Shown: positions 36,424-46,719 of the stretch, piece after piece
How the letters are laid out: each line of letters starts with the position of its first letter
How positions within the stretch are numbered: position 1 is the stretch's first letter
Source: an endosymbiont of Escarpia spicata
Lineage (GTDB): Bacteria > Pseudomonadota > Gammaproteobacteria > Chromatiales > Chromatiaceae
Length of the DNA stretch: 64,000 bases
Assembly: GCA_003349915.1 (NCBI GenBank)
Contig: QFXE01000021.1
Location: 1-64,000, forward strand
Direction: 5' to 3'
Notes under the pieces: generated by a model
Databases searched by the model: none
Seen by the model: the letters and a program-made list of their open reading frames with translations, nothing else
Told to the model about the DNA's origin: nothing
Program-made: the position numbers and the translations under genes

Positions 36424-37797
36424 TTATTTTAGTACACGCTCAATGATTATCACCACTCGCTTAGTGAGTTCACTGTTAACAAATTGCCCGACAATGCCGA
36501 GCAATGCGAGGTAACCAATTGAGTTGAGCGGCTCATATCGCAGGATCAAAAACATACCACCCGCAAGAACCAGAATAGAAAATATCCCGAATGCCACAAC
36601 GAGGCTGCGCGAATACTCCATCCATTTGTTGTTAACTCTGCCTTTCATGTCGATAAAAAGCAACAAAAGAGAAATTAATCCCGCCACGACAACCCAGGCC
36701 CATTGATTGAGCCGGTCCAGTTCCTCATTGGCTGCTCTGACCACATCCTGTCCATCCGACATCAGGTTGTCCAATGCCATGGCGTGCAGCATTACCCCCG
36801 GAAGCAAGCCATGAACGGGGGAGCGGACGATATCATGGAGCCCCTCCAGATGGAGGCCATAAAGGACAATTTTGTTTTCTACCAATGACCGAAGCCGTTC
36901 CTTCTGTTCCGGCGTACCCATTTTATCGAAATAGAGCAGGTCGTCGGCGAAAAGCACCTGCTGGTAAGGACAGGGAACCTCCAGCGCCTGGTCGCCGTCA
37001 AAATCGACAAAGTCATTTACCAACCCCCAGAAAAGCTGCCGCGCCATTTCAGCAATATCGTCCTGTTTCCCGGAACAAACATCGGTAATAACTTCCGGGA
37101 AGGGCGGCGGTGCCGGGCGGCTCCCCCAACGCACCGACAGAGCAGTTCCCTCGACGACCGGGCTCTCATCCAGCACGTCTTTTGCACAACTATCCAGTGG
37201 TGAATCCCCGAGACAGGCAATCCGATAGAGCTCATAGGCTGAGGTATAGCGCCCCCCGTCACGCAGGGGATAGCCTTTTTCATACCCTTCCCAGCCGTTG
37301 ACTGTCAGCCCGAATTTCGAATCCAAACTTTTCTGTATGGGAGTCAGTTCCTCATCGCTGTAACCACCGGCAAAGAGATAACGTGTTTTGAAACGCTCCT
37401 GGACGCGTTGCAGACGGCGTTCCATACGCGGCAGACTACTATCAATACTGCGTTCTTTTTTGAAATAGACATCGACAAAAACAGCGCGCGCATTATAACG
37501 ACCCAGGCGTTCCAAAATGACGCCATGGTCCTGATAGAGCAGTGGCCACTCGTTGGCACGGATGGCCCCCTGACTGTGGAGTGCATCGATTGTCCGGTCA
37601 TTCTGCAGTACAACCAGAATATCCTTCTGGGCCGACGATTGATAAAGGGGAGCCATCACTTTGTAGAAAGCATCCTGTGAGGCCTGATCCGCGACATCTC
37701 CAAGACCGAAAGGGTTGAGCGTCAAAATACCCACCCCGAGGAAGGAGTAAAACATCCAGCGCACAACAAACAGCGCAAATGTTTGTTTATCAGGCAT
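36424..37797 (-). CDS. CHASE2-domain membrane protein without an output domain
   Basis: A 457-residue protein. One N-terminal helix (about 10-30) leads to an extracytoplasmic CHASE2 domain (about 35-350), recognised by DILVVLQNDRTIDALHS, PLLYQDHGVILERLGRYNARAVFVDVYF and KIVLYGLHLEGLHDIVRSPVHGLLPGVMLHAMALDNL. It ends with three helices (about 373-450) and stops there. Most CHASE2 proteins continue into a kinase, cyclase or GGDEF domain; this one has none, so it must act through partners. It lies between the YqhA-like and SH3-like genes. The ligand is unknown. Confidence 0.85.
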   Translation of the reverse strand: MPDKQTFALFVVRWMFYSFLGVGILTLNPFGLGDVADQASQDAFYKVMAPLYQSSAQKDILVVLQNDRTIDALHSQGAIRANEWPLLYQDHGVILERLGRYNARAVFVDVYFKKERSIDSSLPRMERRLQRVQERFKTRYLFAGGYSDEELTPIQKSLDSKFGLTVNGWEGYEKGYPLRDGGRYTSAYELYRIACLGDSPLDSCAKDVLDESPVVEGTALSVRWGSRPAPPPFPEVITDVCSGKQDDIAEMARQLFWGLVNDFVDFDGDQALEVPCPYQQVLFADDLLYFDKMGTPEQKERLRSLVENKIVLYGLHLEGLHDIVRSPVHGLLPGVMLHAMALDNLMSDGQDVVRAANEELDRLNQWAWVVVAGLISLLLLFIDMKGRVNNKWMEYSRSLVVAFGIFSILVLAGGMFLILRYEPLNSIGYLALLGIVGQFVNSELTKRVVIIIERVLK

Positions 37798-37848
37798 CAG
37801 AAGTCTCCGCGAACCAATTGATGCGGCCGCTTCAACATACCGTGTTCA

Positions 37849-38535
37849 TCAAAAATCATACGGACCGGTAGGCTTGTCAACAGCCTTCCTGTCAGGCTCT
37901 CTGCCACGGTGGATATTAATTTGCACACTGGAGTGGCTCAGAAACAGCGTCAACGCGATCATCACCAGTACTCCACCCAGTTTCAGCATGGCATCCAACG
38001 CATAGGTCACATCTTCTGCCTTCGTGGCACTGACGTTAATATCCAGTGAGAGACCATAAGAGAATAGTTTGACGATAAGTACCATTAGAATCAGCTTACC
38101 CAGCTTGCTCTTCAGGTGATCGATGTCATCAATTTTGAGAATCTTACCTTTGATCTTCTGGTATTCAGCATCCTTTTTACTGCCGGAATATTTTCCCGGC
38201 ATACCTATCTCACTGATGAACAGTTCATAGATTCCATAGGTAAATACCATAAAAATCGAGGCCATCAATACCGCATCTATTGCCTCAACAGAAGTTTTGA
38301 TTACTGTGACTTTCCAGCCGGACGAGCCGATATCAACAAGCAGCCTAACCAGGTGAGTGAATTCAACCAACATGAGGCCCAACCATATGACAGAAACGCA
38401 TAGAGAGACCAATACAGAGAGGATAGCAAGGTGTCGCATTCCCCAAAGAGCGGGTTCAACTTTGCCATCAAGAAAACCCTCCCAACGTTCCAGACGGCTC
38501 TTGTCAGGCTCCTGACTTGTTTTATTTGATTCCAC
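37849..38535 (-). CDS. YqhA/UPF0114-family inner-membrane protein
   Basis: A 228-residue protein starting with GTG after AGGGGAGG. It has four probable helices (about 36-60, 80-105, 143-163 and 185-208). The segment VIKTSVEAIDAVLMASIFMVFTYGIYELFIS is the conserved core of YqhA/UPF0114 proteins. The function of the family is not established. It is the first gene of a four-gene operon with the CHASE2, SH3-like and M48 genes (gaps of 51, 29 and -10 bases). A charged C-terminal tail (REPDRKAVDKPTGPYDF) is extra. Confidence 0.8.
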   Translation of the reverse strand: MESNKTSQEPDKSRLERWEGFLDGKVEPALWGMRHLAILSVLVSLCVSVIWLGLMLVEFTHLVRLLVDIGSSGWKVTVIKTSVEAIDAVLMASIFMVFTYGIYELFISEIGMPGKYSGSKKDAEYQKIKGKILKIDDIDHLKSKLGKLILMVLIVKLFSYGLSLDINVSATKAEDVTYALDAMLKLGGVLVMIALTLFLSHSSVQINIHRGREPDRKAVDKPTGPYDF

Positions 38536-38577
38536 GCCAGCCTCCCCTTATTTATTGTTAATCCTTATTAAAGACAC

Positions 38578-38606
38578 ATCTTCGGGAAGGATTAATTAAT
38601 TGTCAA
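38578..38606 (-). promoter_or_regulatory. candidate promoter of the yqhA-CHASE2-SH3-M48 operon
   Basis: A perfect TTGACA lies on the minus strand at 38606-38601, followed after 17 bases by GAAGAT, a poor -10 with three of six matches. The start codon of the first gene is 42 bases further on. An activator may compensate for the weak -10. Confidence 0.35.
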
Positions 38607-38797
38607 TTCGGGCAGGGCGAAAAATCCAGATTTAAGCAGGAATCAAGACTATTTTGAGAAATGAATTGGGTGGTATTTGGCACACTCCACCCTAGAGACA
38701 ATTTCAGCAAAGAGGGGTGCAGTGCAGAGTCAGGATGAAAAGCGCAAGGAATTCAGAGGGAGTATCGATCAGTATGGAGTCGCAGAACAGACACAAG

Positions 38798-39268
38798 TTA
38801 CATCTGTGCCAGGGCGTCCTGAACAAGTAACTCCAACTCATCGAGGTCGGGAATAAGCGCTGATTCACCACCAACGATTACCGGTTTCTGTATCACAACG
38901 CCCATATCTTCATCTGTAGAGGCGGGCAGAATATTGTCACTGGTTACACGCACCAAACGGGGGATTGCCTGGGCAACCAAACCAATGTACGGCAGTTCCT
39001 CATCACCATTCAGGGTATGGGTCACGATAATTCGGCCACGATGACCGGGCGCTTGAATCGATTTGTCCAACAACCCGTCAAAAGAAACCACTGGAATGTC
39101 ATACTGCCGCCACTCAATAAATCCAAGCAGCCAGTCTGGCAGATTCGCCTGCGGCTCAGGTTTCCGGTAGCCGACCACTTCCGCCACTGCGGCATTCGGC
39201 AGTAACAGCCGTTCCGATTCGAGCGGTATCAGAACGCTTCGCACCTCTGATGAGACAGCTTCACTCAT
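38798..39268 (-). CDS. chpC: CheW-like adaptor of the Chp system (ChpC-like)
   Basis: A 156-residue CheW-domain protein (about 9-150) with LIPLESERLLLPNAAVAEVV, WLLGFIEWRQYDIPVVSFDGLL and PYIGLVAQAIPRLVRV. Its ATG overlaps the chpA stop as ATGA. In Pseudomonas the cluster also ends with a second CheW called ChpC, which links further receptors to the ChpA kinase; the symbol rests on that position. A 262-base gap follows before the next operon. Confidence 0.75.
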   Translation of the reverse strand: MSEAVSSEVRSVLIPLESERLLLPNAAVAEVVGYRKPEPQANLPDWLLGFIEWRQYDIPVVSFDGLLDKSIQAPGHRGRIIVTHTLNGDEELPYIGLVAQAIPRLVRVTSDNILPASTDEDMGVVIQKPVIVGGESALIPDLDELELLVQDALAQM

Positions 39269-42200
39269 GCACTGCCTTCCGCCAGTACTTCATTGATGTT
39301 CTCCAACAGATCGTTCTCCTGGTATGGTTTGCCGAGGCAGCGTTTTACACCCAGATCGAAGGCCCGCTGTCGGTGTTTTTCACCAACGCGAGAGGAGATC
39401 ATGATGATAGGAACCTTTTTGTAATCAGCTGAGTTGCGCATATGACGCGCCAACTCGAAACCATCCATACGTGGCATTTCGATATCCAGCAACATGATAT
39501 CGGGCACCTGTTCCTGCAACAGTGCCACTGCATCCACCCCATCTTTGGCGGTCACCACATCCATTTCATGGCGCTCCAGGAGGCGGGTGGTGACTTTTCT
39601 CACAGTAATTGAGTCATCCACGACCAAAACCCGCAGTCGTTCTTTTTCAGCCCCTGCTTCCACACCCTTGTCAGCATCCGGCACTGCAAGCGCGTGGGCA
39701 GCACCCAAGCGTACCAAGGTACCGATATCAAGGATCAGGGCCACCCCCCCGTCCGCCAGAATTGTTCCACCGGTGATCCAGGGCACACTGCTCACTTGCT
39801 TGCCCAACGGCTTCACTACAATCTGACGCGTACCCAACAATCCGTCAACCTGCAGTGCCACCTGATGTTCACCTGTGTGAACAAGCAACATGGGGAACCA
39901 CTTGGTGCTCTCATGCAGATCGGGGGCACCCGCCATCATCAACTGCCCCATGTTCTCGACTTTGTAGCTTCTGCCAGCGTAACTGTACCCCACCTGCTCA
40001 TCAGCGTAGCAAGCACTCAATTCCTCGTGACTGATTCTGACCACACCCTCTACGCTGCCGTGGGGAATGGCATAGACCTCTTCGCCAATCTGCACCAAAA
40101 GCGCATCTGTGATGGCCAGGGTCAGCGGCAGTCGAATCGTAAAACTGGTGCCGCGACCGGGTTGCGAGTCGATGCTGAGCGTGCCGCCCAGTTGCTTTAC
40201 CTCACTGGTTACGACATCCAGCCCCACGCCGCGGCCGGCAATCTGAGTCACCTCGTCTGCTGTAGTAAAGCCGGGCATCAACACACACTGCATCAGATCA
40301 TCGTCACTGATCTCCGCATCCTGGACAATCAGGCCGTGGTCAATAGCCTTGGCCTTGATGGCATCGATATCCAGTCCACGTCCATCGTCTGAGATTGTCA
40401 GTACGATGTCAGTCGCTTCCCTCGCCATGTAAAGCGAGACTACACCTTGTTCGCCTTTTTCAGCTTGTGCACGTTCAGACGAATTCTCGATCCCGTGGGA
40501 AACCGCGTTGCGCAACAGATGCTCCAAAGCGGGAATCATCCGGTTGAGTATGCTTCGATCCATCTCGCCATCGGCGCCGAAGCTATCGAGACGCGCCTTT
40601 TTCCCCAACTGATCGGCAGTCTGCCGAACCACGCGCTGCAGCCTGGGCAACAACTGCGCAAAGGGAACCATGCGGGTGCGCAACAGTCCATCCTGTAGAT
40701 CAGTGGAAATACGCGACTGCTGAAGCAACAGTGTGTCTGTCTCACGCTGAAGATCGTCCATCAGGTGATAGATACTGTCGAGATCGCTAACCGTTTCAAT
40801 CAGGGCTCTGGAGAGCTGCTGCATATTGGAGAAACGATCGAGTTCCAACGGATCGAAAGCCGCCTTGTCCCCATCATCCTCCTCGTAGTCGTCCCTTTCC
40901 CAACGATAGAGAATCTGGGCTTCCGTCTCTATCTCCAGCTTGCGCAGCTGATCGTGCAGGCGGGCCACAGTCTGCTCCAACTCAGTCAGGTTAAACCCGA
41001 GCACACTGTTCTGTTGCTCCAAACGGGTGCGATAGATACTGATCTCACCGGCATTGTTAACCATGCGATCCATTAACATGGAGCTGACACGCACTTGGTC
41101 TCGGGCCGGTCGAAAGATCGAACCGGACTCATCGGCCAGGGACTCGACATCAGTCTCACCCTTAAACAGAGAGAAGGCTTTCTCCCAGACATCGGCCGAC
41201 GACGCACTCTCCTGCAGAGGCTCTGCCTCGTCAGGCTGTGCTGCCTTCTCCTCAATACCCGGGGATGGCGCTTCAGCCGCCTCCTTTTCCGGCCAAACCC
41301 GTTCGCCATCCAGCTCAGCCAAACCCATTTCCGACAGCAGGCCATCAAGCTCACCTATCAGATTTTGAGGTTGATGTACCCTGCCGATACTGCCCACCTC
41401 ATCCACCTGGGTGGCCAATCTATCCAGTGCTTGGCGCGTCAGATCAGTAACTGTTTCGCTAGCCGGCAACTGACGTTCAGCTACGCCGGTAAAAACAGTC
41501 TCCAGCGCATGACTGAGATCCCCTACGGGCAGAATGCCAGCCAGTCGTGCACTCCCTTTCAGGGTATGAAGTGTGCGTTGAATATCATCAATGAGCGTGT
41601 CGTTTTCAGAATCTCCCATCCACTGCTGGTAGGTGGATTCGATGGATTCTAGCAGTTCTCTCGCTTCCTCAACGAAAATCTCGATCAGCTCCGGGTCTTC
41701 GCCGACCTCGAACAGCGGCTCTTCCTGCATAAGCGGCAGAGAAAGATCTTCAAGGCCGACCTCGGCTGCAATATCCTCTTCACCGTCTTCTGCGGAAACC
41801 GGTTCAAGCTCAATCGTCCCGGAGATTTCAGCCTCTTGAACATTGCCCTCCATCTGCCCATCCTGCTGGGCTTCAGACGTTTCCTCTCTGGCCTCTTCTT
41901 TTTCGAGCAGTTCGTGGGCGTGGTCGAGGCGATGCAGAAAATTCTCGGTCTCCGGTTCCTGCAGTTTATGGTCAAGAAGCCACGCCAGCAGGCCACGGAT
42001 ATGTGAAGCACCATCATCAATAAAGGCAACGACCTCCTCATTGGTAACCTGATGGTGAGACATCAGCGAATTCACATAGTATTCGAGCGCCTTGCTCAGA
42101 CCCGCAATGGATGTGACGCCTGCCATGTGAGCACTGCCGTGCAGAGTATGAAAAGCACGTGAAACCTTTTCGGTCAGCGGAATGCCCTTGCCACTCGCTT

Positions 42201-44520
42201 TCGCCTTTGTAACAAACTTATCCAGGGTTTTGAGATGCGTTGCCGACTCCGCTTCAAAAATCTCTAGCAACTCGGTATCGAGTTCAATTTCCAGATCCGC
42301 GGCCGGCACCCCTTCCTGTGGCGCTTCGGCTTCGGCTTCGGCTTCGGCTTCCAGGGAAGCGTCGACAACTGATTCTTCTATTGCAGCTTCGTATCCGGAA
42401 ACCTCGTCTCCTGTATCCAGATGGGCCAAGGCTTCATCAATCTGATCCAGTGCCGGTGATTCCACCACAGGCTCGGTAGAATCAGCATCCTCTGACACTT
42501 CAAAACCAGCCACATCGAGCAGATCTGTATCGACGAGTATCTCTTCCTCAGCGGATGGGTAGTGCTCAGAAGGAGTGGTCTCCTCCCCCTGCTCAGGCAG
42601 CGGTTTCACCTCATCCGTTTTGGCAACTGCAGATTCCGCCGCACGCCCTTCGGACAGTGCGAAAGCGCGACTGATAACAGCATCGACATCAACTGTCGGC
42701 AACACCGAGCGTTCCTGACAATCGATGAGCTCCGGCATTATATTCTGCACAGTATCGAGCAGATCGAAAATCCCGGGAGTAACCTCAATGGTCTCGTCAA
42801 TCACCCGGTTGATCATATTCTCTACCGACCAGGCCAGTTCACCGATGATCTTTGCACCCACCAGCCGTCCACTACCTTTCAGGGTATGGAACGAGCGACG
42901 AAAAGTGATGAGGGCATCTTTGTCATCATGATTCTGCTGCCAACGAGGCAGGTATTCCTGAATAACCTCCAGCTCTTCCCGGGCCTCTTCGATAAAAATT
43001 TCCAGGATTTCGGAGTCGATATCCTCGAGCGCCGGTTTGTCTGCCGACGGGATCGGGATCTCCTGAGTCGACGCTTCGATATCAGCCTGTTCCACTTGCT
43101 GGGAGGCGACATCTACGGGGGATGGGGCCTCCAGAGCTTCAACCGGAACGGCTTCATCAGTTTCTGACTCCTCGTCAGGAATTACCTCCGGGGATACTGG
43201 GAGGGGAACCACCGGTGCCGGCACATCGCTGACAACTTCAGCCTTTTCAGAGGGCAGTGCGCCACGCGTCTCAAGTAGTCCGGCCAGTGCAGCTCTTGCA
43301 ATGCTGACTATCTCACTACGGTCGCCCGCCATTTCCATCAGTTCAAACTCTTCCGGCTGAGTCTCCCGTTCAACAATAGAGTGGACGCGGTCAGCCTGCC
43401 GAATCAGACGGGTACGAAGAGCGCCTTGGCCGATCATACCAAGGGTGTCCCCCAACTTGCGCAGGGGGGTCTCCATCTTCGCCAGCGCACCGGGTTGGAA
43501 CTGCTCTCCGCGCATGAACAGGTCAAGGATATCCTTGACGTGGGTAAGTTCAATGTGGATAGCATCCCGAACCGACTCGGCGAGATCCTCATTCGCCCCG
43601 GTCAGGCCCTGCCTGCCCAGCGCCAGATCAGCCTCGCTGGGTAATACCTCATTCAGATGATAGGCCTCTTTGACCTCCTGAATACGAGGATTGCCGGAAT
43701 CTGCGCGAGCAACATAGTAGAGAAGATTTTTTAATAGATCTTTTGGTGGGTCATTCACTAATGACGACTCACCTTCATCCACGATATGTTTGAGTTGACG
43801 GTCCAGCTTGCCAAACAATTGTTTGACAGCGATACCGGAATCGATGGTGAATTCACGCAAACCCTGGATTAGCGCGCCGGCAACCCACATAAGGCGATGG
43901 ACCTGCTCAGTCCCGGCACTACGTTCCAGCTCGTCGACCACATCCTGTAGATAGCTCCAGCCTTTCTCAACATTCAGTTTGCGGTACCAGTTGAGTAGAC
44001 CGAGATGAAACTTGTGCCGTGAACGGCGGGCCAATGCAGGCAGATCCTCATTGGGCTCCCCTGTGATACGGCCAGCCACCTGGACATCATCCAGATCAGG
44101 ATTGAACAGCGCAGCCTCAGAAAGCAGCGGTGCCTCCCGCACGGCGCGGAGATCATTCAGCAGTGGTAAAACGATGAACGGAATGTCCGAATCACCGGAT
44201 TGCAGTTTTTCCAGATAGTCAGGCAGCTGTATCAGCGCCAGCATCAAGGCTTCGGCAGCGTCATCGATCTGCCGCACCTTTCCGCTATACATCGCCCGTG
44301 CGACCTGCTCCATCTCTTCCGCAAGCATGCCGGGGCCATAAGCCTGAACCATCTGCAACACACCAGATATCTGGTGTAGTCTATCGGCACAAACTTCCAG
44401 GGATGAGGCCTCGCCCTCACCTTCGATCCGTTCCTCAAGCGCCTGTCGCGCCTGACGAAGGGTCTCGTCAATCTCCTCTTTGACCCAGTTCAGGGCGCCA
44501 AAATCGTGAATGTTGGTCAC
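39265..44520 (-). CDS. chpA: chemotaxis-like hybrid histidine kinase ChpA (multi-Hpt, CheA core, REC)
   Basis: A 1751-residue protein starting with GTG after GAGG. The first 430 residues hold degenerate Hpt-like helical bundles (LHQISGVLQMVQAYG) without a clear phosphohistidine block. Three canonical Hpt domains follow with His545 (SFHTLKGS), His791 (AFHTLHGS) and His985 (TLHTLKGS), joined by acidic linkers. Then come the CheA dimerisation region, HATPase (EHLLRNAVSHG 1333-1343, DDGRG 1378-1382), CheW domain (about 1465-1610) and a receiver with Asp1679. Pseudomonas ChpA controls type IV pilus extension and cAMP. An (Glu-Ala)n run at 724-732 is encoded by a hexanucleotide repeat. The order matches pilGHIJ-chpA. 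Confidence 0.95.
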   Translation of the reverse strand: MTNIHDFGALNWVKEEIDETLRQARQALEERIEGEGEASSLEVCADRLHQISGVLQMVQAYGPGMLAEEMEQVARAMYSGKVRQIDDAAEALMLALIQLPDYLEKLQSGDSDIPFIVLPLLNDLRAVREAPLLSEAALFNPDLDDVQVAGRITGEPNEDLPALARRSRHKFHLGLLNWYRKLNVEKGWSYLQDVVDELERSAGTEQVHRLMWVAGALIQGLREFTIDSGIAVKQLFGKLDRQLKHIVDEGESSLVNDPPKDLLKNLLYYVARADSGNPRIQEVKEAYHLNEVLPSEADLALGRQGLTGANEDLAESVRDAIHIELTHVKDILDLFMRGEQFQPGALAKMETPLRKLGDTLGMIGQGALRTRLIRQADRVHSIVERETQPEEFELMEMAGDRSEIVSIARAALAGLLETRGALPSEKAEVVSDVPAPVVPLPVSPEVIPDEESETDEAVPVEALEAPSPVDVASQQVEQADIEASTQEIPIPSADKPALEDIDSEILEIFIEEAREELEVIQEYLPRWQQNHDDKDALITFRRSFHTLKGSGRLVGAKIIGELAWSVENMINRVIDETIEVTPGIFDLLDTVQNIMPELIDCQERSVLPTVDVDAVISRAFALSEGRAAESAVAKTDEVKPLPEQGEETTPSEHYPSAEEEILVDTDLLDVAGFEVSEDADSTEPVVESPALDQIDEALAHLDTGDEVSGYEAAIEESVVDASLEAEAEAEAEAPQEGVPAADLEIELDTELLEIFEAESATHLKTLDKFVTKAKASGKGIPLTEKVSRAFHTLHGSAHMAGVTSIAGLSKALEYYVNSLMSHHQVTNEEVVAFIDDGASHIRGLLAWLLDHKLQEPETENFLHRLDHAHELLEKEEAREETSEAQQDGQMEGNVQEAEISGTIELEPVSAEDGEEDIAAEVGLEDLSLPLMQEEPLFEVGEDPELIEIFVEEARELLESIESTYQQWMGDSENDTLIDDIQRTLHTLKGSARLAGILPVGDLSHALETVFTGVAERQLPASETVTDLTRQALDRLATQVDEVGSIGRVHQPQNLIGELDGLLSEMGLAELDGERVWPEKEAAEAPSPGIEEKAAQPDEAEPLQESASSADVWEKAFSLFKGETDVESLADESGSIFRPARDQVRVSSMLMDRMVNNAGEISIYRTRLEQQNSVLGFNLTELEQTVARLHDQLRKLEIETEAQILYRWERDDYEEDDGDKAAFDPLELDRFSNMQQLSRALIETVSDLDSIYHLMDDLQRETDTLLLQQSRISTDLQDGLLRTRMVPFAQLLPRLQRVVRQTADQLGKKARLDSFGADGEMDRSILNRMIPALEHLLRNAVSHGIENSSERAQAEKGEQGVVSLYMAREATDIVLTISDDGRGLDIDAIKAKAIDHGLIVQDAEISDDDLMQCVLMPGFTTADEVTQIAGRGVGLDVVTSEVKQLGGTLSIDSQPGRGTSFTIRLPLTLAITDALLVQIGEEVYAIPHGSVEGVVRISHEELSACYADEQVGYSYAGRSYKVENMGQLMMAGAPDLHESTKWFPMLLVHTGEHQVALQVDGLLGTRQIVVKPLGKQVSSVPWITGGTILADGGVALILDIGTLVRLGAAHALAVPDADKGVEAGAEKERLRVLVVDDSITVRKVTTRLLERHEMDVVTAKDGVDAVALLQEQVPDIMLLDIEMPRMDGFELARHMRNSADYKKVPIIMISSRVGEKHRQRAFDLGVKRCLGKPYQENDLLENINEVLAEGSA
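42323..42352. repeat. hexanucleotide tandem repeat inside chpA
   Basis: Four copies of GCTTCG and one GCTTCC in tandem encode alternating Glu and Ala in the linker between the first and second canonical Hpt domains. Gain or loss of units would keep the frame and change linker length. Confidence 0.8.
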
Positions 44521-44628
44521 AAGCGTACCTCAGTAGCCCATTCACGTATCGCAAAAAAAACTTTGCTCAGCATTTTGCCCCTAGTATCCCTAACCGCCAT
44601 TGAACTGAATAGATGAAACGCCCCGCCT

Positions 44629-46659
44629 TTACGGGAGACGGAAGCCGGCAACAGTTTTCTGCAGTTCATCAGAGAGATCAGCCAGCTCTCCAATGGATTG
44701 CGCGGTCTGGTTGGTACCGTCAGATGTCTGGGTAGTGATCTCCTGAATAACCGCCATCGTGTCATTAATCCTGGCGGACTCATCGGACTGTATCTTGGCT
44801 GAACCTGAAATTTTCTCCGTCAAGTCTGAGATATACTGAGAGACGTTCTCGATCTCCATCAGGGCTTCGCCGGCATCCTCTGCGAATTTGGCGCCTTTCA
44901 CCACACCCGTGGTACTGGCTTCCATGGAGATAACTGCCTCGTTGGTATCTGCCTGGATGGTTTTAACCAGCGCTTCGATCTGCTTGGTTGCGTTGATTGA
45001 TCGCTCAGCAAGCCGCTGTACCTCGTCCGCAACCACAGCAAAACCGCGACCCGCCTCACCTGCCATCGCCGCCTGCATAGCAGCGTTCAGGGCCAGAATA
45101 TTCGTCTGATCGGCAATATCATCGATCAGCTCCACGATATCCCCGATTTCCTGGGAGCTTTCACCCAGTCGCTTGATTCGTTTCGAGGTCTCCTGGATCT
45201 GCTCACGGATCGAATCCATGCCCTGGATGGTGTTACGCACAGTGTCAGCACCCGTGTTAGCAATATCAACCGAGCGCTTCGCTACCTCCGCCGACTCCGC
45301 TGCATCCTTCGTCATCTGATCGATAGCGGTCGTCATCTCCTTGATGGAGGCATTCGCCTGGGTAATCTGCTCCGCCTGATGCTCACTCGCTTCTGCAAGA
45401 TGCATTGCGGTTGCGCGACTCTCCTGTGTCGAGGACGAGACCTGTTCCGAGGTGGCATTGATGGTGGTAACCAGCTCCCGCAGGGCCTCGATAGCGTAGT
45501 TAATGGAGTCGGCAATGGCGCCGGTAATATCCTCGGTGACGCTGGCGGTCACTGTCAGGTCACCATCCGCCAAATCGCCCATTTCATCCAACAGACGTAG
45601 AATCGCCTTCTGGTTGTTTTCATTCAGCTGCTTACTCGCTTCTTCACGCCGGCGGGCATCAACAACGAGCTGCACACCCAACAGGATTAGAAACAGTGCT
45701 GCTGCGGCGCCGAAAAGTGCCACTGCACCTGGACCGGCCTTGATACCAAGCAACTGAAATCGTCCGGGAGATTCACCAAAAGCCTTGATCAGCTGTTCCG
45801 CTTTGTCACTGGTTCGGTCACTGACCTCGTCGACCGTAGATGCCACCTCAAGTGCCGGCAGTACCGCCGGAATACTGTCTATGATCTCTTCTGCATGATC
45901 GTTGATCGTGCCGAATAAGGTGGCAACATCCCGTAAACTGGCTTCTGCAGCAGGATTCGTTACTTTTTCCACGCCCAAGTCAGGATCACCTTCCAACAAC
46001 CCGTCCAATACGCGGCCAAAACGATCGCCATCCCGGCTAAACTGGTCAATGGCTGATGCTGTCTCCTGTCCCCCAAGCAATACTGCATTCACCTTGGTAT
46101 CGATTCGCTGTGCCAACATCAGCTGTTCAGTGGCAATATAAATTTGGCGTGGCGACGCCTGCTCGTTGATCAGGCCCTGCACAACCTCATTTGAAAGATC
46201 CTGCAGCTGAGGAATAAATTCTGAAATGACGCTGGAAAACTCGCCAATTGCCAAGGTGGGTTCTTTCGCGGCAATAATCTCGTCCGCATTCTGACGCAAC
46301 TCAAGCCAGGTATTTTCAACCTCACGAAGGGTTGGGCGCACCTCGTCCGGCGCTGGGGGCAGCCCCTCTGAGCGTGCGCCATTCTTGAGTTCCCACATGA
46401 TCTGCTCAAAGCGGTCCCGGACGTTCTGCAGGGAGTTGAATGCCTGTCGCTCGCCACGAGCGGCCAAGAGGGAAAATTTAGCCAGTCGCTGAGCCAGAAT
46501 CCTCTGTTCAGCGGCTCTTAGCAGGTACTGTTCGTCAAACGCCTCTTGCCTGGTGGTATGCACAAAGGTCAACAGCGCCAGAACCAATGACACCAACAGT
46601 AGTACGGAAAGTACCGTTATGGCCCTGTTTGACGGTGATTTAGCACCTCTTACTTTCAT
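44629..46659 (-). CDS. pilJ: PilJ, type IV pilus methyl-accepting chemotaxis protein
   Basis: A 676-residue receptor. Helices at about 13-34 and 308-336 flank a periplasmic region with two PilJ-type four-helix bundles, each with the NIT-like [12 protein letters not shown] / [16 protein letters not shown] pattern. A HAMP segment and long cytoplasmic coiled coil follow. The signalling hairpin tip reads [20 protein letters not shown]. It binds PilI/ChpC and controls ChpA, probably by sensing the pilus or surface contact. AGGAG precedes the ATG. No methyltransferase gene (pilK) follows, unlike Pseudomonas. Confidence 0.93.
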   Translation of the reverse strand: MKVRGAKSPSNRAITVLSVLLLVSLVLALLTFVHTTRQEAFDEQYLLRAAEQRILAQRLAKFSLLAARGERQAFNSLQNVRDRFEQIMWELKNGARSEGLPPAPDEVRPTLREVENTWLELRQNADEIIAAKEPTLAIGEFSSVISEFIPQLQDLSNEVVQGLINEQASPRQIYIATEQLMLAQRIDTKVNAVLLGGQETASAIDQFSRDGDRFGRVLDGLLEGDPDLGVEKVTNPAAEASLRDVATLFGTINDHAEEIIDSIPAVLPALEVASTVDEVSDRTSDKAEQLIKAFGESPGRFQLLGIKAGPGAVALFGAAAALFLILLGVQLVVDARRREEASKQLNENNQKAILRLLDEMGDLADGDLTVTASVTEDITGAIADSINYAIEALRELVTTINATSEQVSSSTQESRATAMHLAEASEHQAEQITQANASIKEMTTAIDQMTKDAAESAEVAKRSVDIANTGADTVRNTIQGMDSIREQIQETSKRIKRLGESSQEIGDIVELIDDIADQTNILALNAAMQAAMAGEAGRGFAVVADEVQRLAERSINATKQIEALVKTIQADTNEAVISMEASTTGVVKGAKFAEDAGEALMEIENVSQYISDLTEKISGSAKIQSDESARINDTMAVIQEITTQTSDGTNQTAQSIGELADLSDELQKTVAGFRLP

Positions 46660-46719
46660 TACTCTTTACTCCTGAAAGCGCATCTTCGAGCCCCGCTGCA
46701 AGCGGTGCGTGACACGGAC

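Noticed and set aside
42323-42352. Possible CRISPR or tandem-repeat array
   Set aside because: Units are six bases long, contiguous and inside a coding frame; there are no spacers.
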